Of a DNA stretch of 9,354 bases, positions 1 to 5,372 are shown one piece after another. The stretch is from Verrucomicrobiales bacterium. Its GTDB lineage: Bacteria; Verrucomicrobiota; Verrucomicrobiia; Verrucomicrobiales; V1-33. The notes under the pieces were generated by a model. That model was not told the origin of the DNA, ran no database searches, and saw nothing but the letters and a program-made list of their open reading frames with translations. Position 1 is the first letter of the stretch; every line of letters begins with the position of its first letter. The DNA lies in contig JALRGF010000306.1 of the NCBI GenBank assembly GCA_023253495.1, positions 1 to 9,354 on the forward strand, given 5' to 3'. The position numbers and the translations under genes are program-made.

Positions 1-815
1 GGCTGGCCCCCGACGAAGCCGTGGTCTCGACCTACCGCGAACACGGCCATGCCCTCGTCCGCGGGATTTCCCCCGGCGCCATCATGGCCGAAATGTTCGG
101 AAAACAGGAAGGCTGCGCCCGCGGCCGCGGCGGCTCCATGCACCTCTTCGACGCCCGCACCCGGTTCTACGGCGGCAACGCCATCGTCGGCGGCGGCCTG
201 CCGCTCGCCGTCGGCCTCGCCCTCGCCGACGTCCTCCAGCACCACTCCCGCGCCACCTGCTGCGTCTTCGGGGAGGGCGCCATGGCCGAGGGCGAATTCC
301 ACGAAGCCCTCAACCTCGCCGCCCTCTGGCGCACCCCGGTCCTCTTCCTCTGCGAAAACAACCTCTACGCCATGGGCACCCCCATCGCCCTCGAGCACGC
401 CCGCACCGACCTCGCCGCCAAAGCCGGTGCCTACGGGGTGGCCTCGGCCAGCGTCGACGGCATGGACGTACTCGCCGTCGAACAGGCCGCCGACACCGCC
501 CTCGACCACGTGCGCTCCGGCCGGGGCCCGTACCTGCTCGAATGCCGCACCTACCGCTTCCGCGGTCATTCAATGTTCGACGGCGAACTCTACCGCGACA
601 AGACGGAGGTGGCGGAGTGGAAAACACGCGACCCGATCCCCGGGCTCGTCACCACCCTGCGCGACGCCGGCCTGCTCAGCGAAACCGACCTGCCGGCACT
701 GGAAACCGCCGTCGAAAGCGAAGTGCGGGCCGCCGTCGCCTTCGCCGAGGCCGGCACCCTTGAGCCGGTTGCCGACCTCACCCGCTTCGTCTGCTCCGAC
801 CCCGCCCGCCCATGA
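1..815 (+). CDS. pdhA: Pyruvate dehydrogenase-type E1 component, alpha subunit (5'-partial)
   Basis: This is the thiamine-diphosphate (TPP) binding alpha chain of an alpha2beta2 2-oxoacid dehydrogenase E1, which decarboxylates the 2-oxoacid and passes the acyl group to lipoyl-E2 in the cytosol. The frame is open from position 3 with no convincing start, so about 50-60 N-terminal residues of a usual chain of roughly 325 residues lie upstream; 270 residues are visible. Seen in sequence: Y-R-E-H-G-H near the start, the R-G-G-S-M-H segment, and the TPP/Mg motif beginning G-E-G-A (from 270) and ending E-N-N (354-362). The E1-alpha loop [10 protein letters not shown] lies at 567-596. The metal-binding motif has Glu where Asp is commoner (GDG). 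The stop overlaps the E1-beta start by ATGA. Pyruvate is the likeliest substrate; acetoin or branched-chain 2-oxoacids cannot be excluded from sequence alone. Confidence 0.93.
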   Translation, partial: LAPDEAVVSTYREHGHALVRGISPGAIMAEMFGKQEGCARGRGGSMHLFDARTRFYGGNAIVGGGLPLAVGLALADVLQHHSRATCCVFGEGAMAEGEFHEALNLAALWRTPVLFLCENNLYAMGTPIALEHARTDLAAKAGAYGVASASVDGMDVLAVEQAADTALDHVRSGRGPYLLECRTYRFRGHSMFDGELYRDKTEVAEWKTRDPIPGLVTTLRDAGLLSETDLPALETAVESEVRAAVAFAEAGTLEPVADLTRFVCSDPARP

Positions 816-1801
816 ACGACCGATCGCTCACCTACCGCGAGGCTGTCCGCGAGGCCATCCGTGAGGCGCTGCAGCGCGATCCGCGCGTCTTCCTCATGGG
901 CGAGGACGTCGGCCACTACGGCGGTTGCTTCGCCGTCACCCGCGGCCTGCTCGAGGAATTCGGTCCCGACCGCATCCGCGACACCCCGCTCGCCGAATCC
1001 GCCTTCGTCGGTGCCGGCATCGGCGCCGCCCTCGGGGGGTTGCGCCCGATCGTCGAAATCATGACGTGCAATTTCAGCCTGCTCGCCGCCGACCAGATCA
1101 TGAATACCGCCGCCACGCTGCTCCACATGTCCGGCGGTCAGTTCAACGTGCCCCTGGTCATCCGCATGGCCACCGGCGGCGGCAAACAACTCGCCGCCCA
1201 GCACTCACACAGCCTGGAAGGATGGTACGCTCACATCCCCGGCCTCCGCATCCTCACCCCGGCCACCATCACCGACGCCCGCGGCATGCTCGGTGCCGCG
1301 CTCGCCTGCCCGGACCCCGTACTCCTCTTCGAAAACCAGACGCTCTACAACATGGAGGGCACCCTGCCCGACCCGCCGCCCGCCGTCGACCTCGACTCCG
1401 CCCGCATCATGCGCCCGGGCCGCCACCTGAGCCTGCTGACCTACGGCGCCAGTCTCTGGAAATGCCTCGCCGCCGCCGAACAACTCGCCACCGAAGGCAT
1501 CGAGGCCGAGGTCGTTGACCTGCGCACGCTCCGCCCGCTCGACGACGCCACCCTCATGGACAGCGTCGCCCGCACCCACCGCGTCCTCATCGTCGACGAA
1601 GGATGGCGCAGCGGCGGCATTTCCGCCGAAATCAGCGCCCGCATCATGGAACAGCGGTTCTACGATCTCGAACGCCCGGTCGCCCGCCTCTGCACCGCCG
1701 AAGTCCCGATTCCCTACGCCCAACACCTCGAGGAAGCCGCCCTGCCCCAGGCCGGCACCATCGCCGCCACCGCCCGCACCCTCGTCTCCACTCATGATTG
1801 A
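812..1801 (+). CDS. pdhB: Pyruvate dehydrogenase-type E1 component, beta subunit
   Basis: This is the 329-residue beta chain of the alpha2beta2 E1, a normal full length for the family, made of a pyrimidine-binding transketolase domain followed by the C-terminal transketolase domain. Visible family landmarks are F-L-M-G-E-D-V-G (Glu31), D-T-P-L-A-E-S (Glu62, matching the conserved Glu that contacts the TPP aminopyrimidine) and Q-H-S-H-S-L-E (His131, matching the conserved active-site His). L-R-I-L-T-P-A and the C-terminal D-L-R-T-L-R-P-L-D are also present. The ATG lies inside the alpha-gene stop (ATGA), and no separate Shine-Dalgarno is seen, so translation is probably coupled. The 3' end overlaps the E2 start by 8 nt. 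It should assemble with the upstream alpha chain; the substrate is inferred as pyruvate. Confidence 0.95.
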   Translation: MNDRSLTYREAVREAIREALQRDPRVFLMGEDVGHYGGCFAVTRGLLEEFGPDRIRDTPLAESAFVGAGIGAALGGLRPIVEIMTCNFSLLAADQIMNTAATLLHMSGGQFNVPLVIRMATGGGKQLAAQHSHSLEGWYAHIPGLRILTPATITDARGMLGAALACPDPVLLFENQTLYNMEGTLPDPPPAVDLDSARIMRPGRHLSLLTYGASLWKCLAAAEQLATEGIEAEVVDLRTLRPLDDATLMDSVARTHRVLIVDEGWRSGGISAEISARIMEQRFYDLERPVARLCTAEVPIPYAQHLEEAALPQAGTIAATARTLVSTHD

Positions 1802-3074
1802 CTTCACCATGCCCAGCCTCGGCGCCGACATGGAAGCCGCCACCCTCATGGCCTGGAAAATCGCCCCCGGCGACACCGTCCACCGCGGTGACGTCGTCGC
1901 CGAGGTCGAAACCGACAAAGGCCTCATCGAGATCGAAGTCTTTCACCATGGCGTGGTCGAGGAACTCGTCGCCCACATCGGTCAGAAACTCCCCGTCGGC
2001 GCGGTGCTCGCCCGCCTGCGCGAGACCGCTCCCGCCACCACCACGCCAGCCCCGCCAGCCGCACTACCGACGACCACCCCGCCGGCGCCCGTAGCCGCTG
2101 CCCCCGCTCCCGCTCCCCCCGCGGACTCGCCAGCCACTTCCGCGGCATCGTCAACCGTCCCACCCGCGCCCGCTGCCACCCACACCCGCGTCTCCCCGCT
2201 CGCCCGCAAGGTCGCCGCCACCCTCGGCATTGACCTCGCCACCGTCACCGGCTCCGGCCCCGGCGGCGCCATCGAACGGGCCGATGTGGAACGCGCTGCC
2301 GCCCACGCTGCCGCGGCATCCGCCTCCCCTCAGGCCGCCGACCCCGCCTCGCCCGCCACCGCCACCACGCCGGCCGCGGCTCCCGACCTTTCCGCCGACC
2401 ACCCTGATGCCGCCACGGCCATGCGCCGCGCCATCGCGGCCGCCGTGTCCAAATCAAACCGCGAGATCCCGCATTACCATCTGGCCACGCGCATCGACAT
2501 GACCCGCGCCCGGGCCTGGCTGGAGGCGGAAAACGCGCGCCGCCCGATCACCGATCGCCTGCTCCCGGCCGCCGTGCTGCTCGCCGCCGTCGCCCGCGCC
2601 CTGAAAGATCATCCCGACCTGAATGCCGCCTGGATCGGCGATTCCCTCGTCCGCCGCGACGCCGTGCACATCAATTTCGCCATCGCCACCCGCCACGGCG
2701 GTCTGATCTCGCCGGCGGTGCTCGACGTCCAGTCGAAGTCGGTCGACGCCATCATGACCGCGCTCAACGACCTTATCCCGCGGGCCAAAGCCGGCCGGTT
2801 GCGCAGTTCGGAATTGAGCGAGGGTACGATCACCGTGACCAGCCTCGGCGACCTCGGCGTGGAAACTGTCTTCGGCGTCATCTACCCGCCGCAGGTCGCT
2901 CTCATCGGATTCGGCCGCCTCAGCGAGGAGCCGTGGGCCGAAAACGGAGGGCTCTTCGTCCGCCCGGTCATCCACGCCACCCTCGCCGGCGACCACCGGG
3001 CCACCGACGGCCGCACCGGGGCCCGCTTCCTCGAGTCCCTCAACCGCCTCCTTCAGCACCCCGAGTCGCTATGA
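1794..3074 (+). CDS. pdhC: Dihydrolipoamide acyltransferase (E2) of the pyruvate dehydrogenase-type complex
   Basis: This 426-residue core enzyme moves the acyl group from lipoamide to CoA. Domain order: one lipoyl domain (about 1-77, lipoylated Lys42 in E-T-D-K-G); an Ala/Pro/Thr-rich flexible linker (about 80-132); the E1/E3 peripheral subunit-binding domain (about 133-169, V-S-P-L-A-R-K to D-V-E-R); a second Ala/Pro linker; and the catalytic domain (about 203-426). The catalytic signature is D-H-R-A-T-D-G with His401 and Asp405. The segment S-L-G-D-L-G-V followed by [11 protein letters not shown] is typical of the E2 core. The ATG at 1794 is chosen because the lipoyl domain starts there; the same frame is open far upstream, but that part only shadows E1-beta. 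The gene overlaps E1-beta by 8 nt and the ACP gene by 4 nt. No E3 gene is visible, so E3 must be encoded elsewhere. Confidence 0.95.
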   Translation: MIDFTMPSLGADMEAATLMAWKIAPGDTVHRGDVVAEVETDKGLIEIEVFHHGVVEELVAHIGQKLPVGAVLARLRETAPATTTPAPPAALPTTTPPAPVAAAPAPAPPADSPATSAASSTVPPAPAATHTRVSPLARKVAATLGIDLATVTGSGPGGAIERADVERAAAHAAAASASPQAADPASPATATTPAAAPDLSADHPDAATAMRRAIAAAVSKSNREIPHYHLATRIDMTRARAWLEAENARRPITDRLLPAAVLLAAVARALKDHPDLNAAWIGDSLVRRDAVHINFAIATRHGGLISPAVLDVQSKSVDAIMTALNDLIPRAKAGRLRSSELSEGTITVTSLGDLGVETVFGVIYPPQVALIGFGRLSEEPWAENGGLFVRPVIHATLAGDHRATDGRTGARFLESLNRLLQHPESL

Positions 3075-3331
3075 CCGAAGCCGACCTCAAAGCCGCCATC
3101 ATCGAATGCCTCGCCCCCATCGCCCCGGAGGCTGACCCCGCCCGCCTCGACCCGGAAGCGAACATCCGCGAATCGCTCGACATCGATTCCTACGACTTCC
3201 TTCAGTTCCTCATCGCCCTCAGCCGCAGGCTCGGCATCGAAGTGCCCGAAGCCGACTACGCCCGGCTGGCCTCAATGAAGGGCCTGCTCGCGTACCTCGG
3301 CGCCCGTCTCCAGTTTCCGGAAAAAAACTGA
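3071..3331 (+). CDS. Acyl carrier protein (phosphopantetheine-binding), encoded in the E1-E2 operon
   Basis: This 86-residue acidic, helical small protein has the length and pattern of a free-standing acyl carrier protein. The core is L-D-I-D-S-Y-D-F-L-Q-F-L, with Ser40 in the position that receives 4'-phosphopantetheine. The residue after D-S is Tyr instead of the usual Leu of the D-S-L motif. Downstream, L-G-I-E-V-P-E-A-D-Y matches the ACP helix II-III region. The ATG overlaps the E2 stop (ATGA), indicating translational coupling and a job tied to the dehydrogenase complex. It is clearly not the housekeeping AcpP, since no fatty-acid synthesis genes flank it. Possible roles, all inference, are accepting acyl groups from the E2, or delivering octanoyl groups for lipoylation of the complex. 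The family call is firm; the function is open. Confidence 0.9.
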   Translation: MTEADLKAAIIECLAPIAPEADPARLDPEANIRESLDIDSYDFLQFLIALSRRLGIEVPEADYARLASMKGLLAYLGARLQFPEKN

Positions 3332-3362
3332 CGCCGCCCGACCGACGGGTATCACATGGAGC

Positions 3363-4457
3363 ATGCCCGAGCCCGCTCCGCCCCTGCCGCTCAAGGAATG
3401 GTTCAACGAAGCCCGCCACCGCGCCATCGCCCGCGACCTGCAGGCGGTCGCCCCGCGCTTCGACCGGAATCAGTTCCTCGCCGCCACCCTCGACGGCCTC
3501 GACCAGCGCAGCCTGATGGAGCGGCTGCACCAGTGCGCGGTGGCCGTCGACGCCTCGCTGCCCGGCCCCTACCGCCGGAAGGTGGGCGTCCTCCACCGCC
3601 TCGCCCCGTCGATCGGCCACGAATTCGTCGCCGTTTTCCTATCCGACTTCGTCGCCACTTTCGGCCTCGATGACTTCGACTTTTCCCTGGAATCGCTGCG
3701 GCGCTTCACCGTCTTCGGATCGGCGGAATTTGCTGTGCGTCCATTTCTCGTGGCCGACCTTGAGCGCGGACTCGCCACCATGCTCCGCTGGACCGGCGAC
3801 CCGGACGAGAAAGTCCGGCGCCTCGCCAGCGAAGGCAGCCGCCCACGGCTCCCCTGGGGACTGCGCCTCACCGCCCTCGTCCGCGATCCATCGCCGACCA
3901 CCGGCATCCTCGACGCCCTGAAAGAGGATGTCTCGCTCTTCGTCCGCCGCTCGGTCGCCAACCACCTCAACGACATCACCAAGGACCATCCGGAATTCGT
4001 CCTCCGCCAACTCGCCTCCTGGGACCTCACACACCCGGACCGGCGGTGGATCGCCCGCCACGCCTGCCGCACCCTGATCAAACACGGCCACCCCGGTGCC
4101 CTGCGGCTCTTCGGGTTCGGCCGGAAAGCGGACGTCGCCGCCACGCTGCGCGCCTCGCCGGCCCGGCTCACGCTCGGCCAACGGCTCACCCTCACCGCCA
4201 CCCTGACTTCGACGTCACCGCAGCCGCAGCCGCTGGTCGTCGACTTCGTCGTCCATTACGTGAAAGCCAGTGGGGCCTCGTCGGAAAAAGTCTTCAAATG
4301 GACCGAAGTCGAGCTGCCGCCACGCGCCACCCTCACCCTCAGCCGATCCCAGCTCATCCGCGACTTCTCCACCCGCCGGCATCATCCCGGCACCCATCGC
4401 GTCGATCTTCAGGTCAACGGCACCCGCCTTGCCACCACCTCCTTTCACCTCGCCTGA
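3363..4457 (+). CDS. alkC: DNA alkylation repair protein, AlkC-type DNA glycosylase with C-terminal Ig-like domain
   Basis: This 364-residue protein matches the AlkC branch of HEAT-like-repeat DNA glycosylases, which excise alkylated bases such as N3-methyladenine without base flipping. Residues about 1-235 form the HEAT-like helical body. Family stretches include F-G-S-A-E-F-A-V-R-P-F-L, S-E-G-S-R-P-R-L-P-W (from residue 156) and R-R-S-V-A-N-H-L-N-D-I-T-K-D-H (from residue 195). From about residue 256 the sequence turns into a beta-rich domain (L-T-L-G-Q-R-L-T-L-T, then V-D-F-V-V-H-Y-V-K, then H-P-G-T-H-R-V-D-L-Q-V-N-G). This corresponds to the Ig-like domain found in the alpha subgroup of AlkC. 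The gene starts 31 nt after the ACP stop with no obvious terminator between them, so it may be read from the dehydrogenase operon. I cannot assign individual catalytic residues with confidence. Confidence 0.85.
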   Translation: MPEPAPPLPLKEWFNEARHRAIARDLQAVAPRFDRNQFLAATLDGLDQRSLMERLHQCAVAVDASLPGPYRRKVGVLHRLAPSIGHEFVAVFLSDFVATFGLDDFDFSLESLRRFTVFGSAEFAVRPFLVADLERGLATMLRWTGDPDEKVRRLASEGSRPRLPWGLRLTALVRDPSPTTGILDALKEDVSLFVRRSVANHLNDITKDHPEFVLRQLASWDLTHPDRRWIARHACRTLIKHGHPGALRLFGFGRKADVAATLRASPARLTLGQRLTLTATLTSTSPQPQPLVVDFVVHYVKASGASSEKVFKWTEVELPPRATLTLSRSQLIRDFSTRRHHPGTHRVDLQVNGTRLATTSFHLA

Positions 4458-4534
4458 GACAGTGGCCACTCACGCCCTTCACCCCGGACAATCAGCCTTC
4501 TCGGATCATATCGCTCTTGCATCAGTCATCCGCC

Positions 4535-4541
4535 GGTGGAG
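4535..4541 (+). promoter_or_regulatory. Ribosome binding site supporting a TTG start at 4552
   Basis: GGTGGAG lies 10 nt upstream of the TTG at 4552. It decides the start of the following small gene over the GTG at 4561, which would be 19 nt away. It is the clearest Shine-Dalgarno-like sequence next to a start in this window. The spacer is slightly long, so the assignment is moderate. Confidence 0.45.
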
Positions 4542-4551
4542 TGTACCGCTG

Positions 4552-4953
4552 TTGAAGCGAGTGATCCATCTGCTGTGCGCTCTCGTGCTCTGCCTGCAAC
4601 TGTGCGGCGGGCACCTCGGGATGCTGCAGGTGGTCGCGTGGAGCAGCATGATGCTCGATTTCGCCCGCACCGAAGGGGTGGCCGAGGCCGCCCGCAAAAC
4701 ATTTGATGGCGCACACAAATGCACCATGTGCCACGCCATCGACGCCACCCGCGAAGCCGAACAAAAACAGGGTGGCTCGAAAACTCCGGCTCCGGAATGG
4801 AGCAAGTTCGGCAAGGAGCTGGCCTTTCTCAATGAAATGGCCCTGCCTCCGCGTTACGACGGTACCGCCCGCTTTCTCCCCGTAAGCCAACCCGGCTGGC
4901 TCTGGCCAGCGGACCCCGCGCGCCCCCCCAGCCCGCCACCGCGCGCCGCCTGA
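4552..4953 (+). CDS. Small exported or membrane-anchored protein with C-T-M-C-H motif, unknown function
   Basis: This is a 133-residue protein if it starts at TTG 4552 (L-K-R-V-I-H, positively charged then hydrophobic); GTG 4561 is the alternative start. Residues about 4-18 form a hydrophobic Cys-containing segment typical of a signal peptide or single membrane anchor. Then come G-G-H-L-G-M-L-Q-V-V-A-W and K-T-F-D-G-A-H-K-C-T-M-C-H, with Cys57, Cys60 and His61. The tail ends in a Pro-rich P-P-S-P-P-P-R-A-A. The layout resembles an unnamed short-protein family I recall from Verrucomicrobia (G-G-H, L-Q, V-A-W, K-T-F-D-G, H-x-C-x-x-C and P-P-P-R tail), so I believe it is real. Formally C-T-M-C-H fits the haem c attachment motif CXXCH, but no cytochrome fold is evident; metal binding is equally plausible. 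Function unknown. Confidence 0.7.
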   Translation: MKRVIHLLCALVLCLQLCGGHLGMLQVVAWSSMMLDFARTEGVAEAARKTFDGAHKCTMCHAIDATREAEQKQGGSKTPAPEWSKFGKELAFLNEMALPPRYDGTARFLPVSQPGWLWPADPARPPSPPPRAA

Positions 4954-5055
4954 TTCCGCCGTGGTCGGCGAAATCTCTCAGCCGTGACCCGCTTCCTGTC
5001 TTCGGACGGACGCACCTCGTCTTCGCTGAACTGATCGCGTGTGCCGCAACGGCCA

Positions 5056-5174
5056 TGCCCGCCGAAGCGCTCCGCCGCACAGCCTGCCTGGTGGTTCGGG
5101 TGGCCCTGTAACGGTGGCGTCTCCTGACAGAGTGGACGTCTTCGTCGCTGTGCGGCGGTGCCCTTCGGCGGACA
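5056..5174. repeat. Imperfect 28-bp inverted repeat with 63-nt spacer (possible MITE/REP-like element or structured RNA)
   Basis: The left arm 5056-5083 and right arm 5147-5174 are reverse complements at 25 of 28 positions. The inner 12 bp are perfect (5072-5083 with 5147-5158), followed by a further perfect 9-bp block (5059-5067 with 5163-5171). The three mismatches pair 5058 with 5172, 5068 with 5162, and 5071 with 5159. The 63-nt loop has no coding character. On the minus strand the right arm begins TGTCCGCCGAAG, reminiscent of dispersed hairpin repeats I recall in Verrucomicrobia genomes; that recollection is uncertain. It lies about 200 nt upstream of the cytochrome gene ATG, so it could equally be a leader RNA structure. 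The pairing itself is directly visible; the nature of the element is inferred. Confidence 0.7.
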
Positions 5175-5203
5175 CCGCGATCGCTGCCGATTGTGCCTAC
5201 CTC

Positions 5204-5233
5204 CGGGCGCAATGCACGGAGAATTTGCGCTTG
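5204..5233 (+). other. Short hairpin in the cytochrome gene leader region
   Basis: GCGCAA (5207-5212) and TTGCGC (5225-5230) form a perfect 6-bp stem with a 12-nt loop. Two G-T pairs and one C-G pair (5204 with 5233) extend it to 9 pairs. There is no T-run after it, so it does not look like an intrinsic terminator. It may be part of a folded 5' leader with the larger inverted repeat just upstream, or chance. Confidence 0.3.
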
Positions 5234-5372
5234 CCTCCAATCCGCACTCCCGCCCGGCGGCCCTCCCCGCTCGCACCCTCATCACCCCGGACACCCATCC
5301 TCCGCCCGGCCGCTGCCTCAAGCCGCTCCCTCTCCGACCGCGCATCCCGAAGGCCTTGCGTCCCCCATTTCC

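Larger units (their letters stand above)
4954..5372. other. 419-nt stretch without a credible gene, rich in inverted repeats
   Basis: Reading frames across this stretch give Arg/Pro/Ser-rich translations without domain character, on either strand. It does not show the C-ending codon pattern of the flanking genes. It holds three structured spots: a 5-bp hairpin just after the upstream stop (4957-4970, no T-run), the large inverted repeat 5056-5174, and a hairpin at 5204-5233. The last 140 nt before the next ATG are C-rich and without a recognisable -10/-35 pair or Shine-Dalgarno. The region should contain the promoter of the downstream cytochrome gene. Confidence 0.6.

Noticed and set aside
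4461..4470. Perfect 10-bp palindrome AGTGGCCACT just after the alkC stop
   Set aside because: Several 10-bp palindromes are expected by chance in a window this size, and no second copy or promoter is nearby.
4270..4551. Upstream extension of the small C-T-M-C-H protein into the alkC gene
   Set aside because: It overlaps the well-supported alkC frame. The charged-hydrophobic start at TTG 4552 with its own RBS is more credible.
4957..4970. CGCCG-TGGT-CGGCG hairpin right after the small gene, considered as an intrinsic terminator
   Set aside because: Only 5 bp of stem and no following T-run.
5038..5193. Integron attC site as explanation for the large inverted repeat
   Set aside because: The RYYYAAC and GTTRRRY core boxes are not present at the repeat ends, and no integrase or cassette array is seen.
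5193..5372. In-frame 60-residue N-terminal extension of the cytochrome fusion from an earlier start at 5193
   Set aside because: The extension is Pro/Ser/Arg-rich without domain character, and a clean signal peptide begins at ATG 5373.
4954..5372. Cobalamin or other known riboswitch in the long spacer
   Set aside because: I searched by eye for the conserved core boxes of the cobalamin class and did not find them; the structure seen is a simple long stem.
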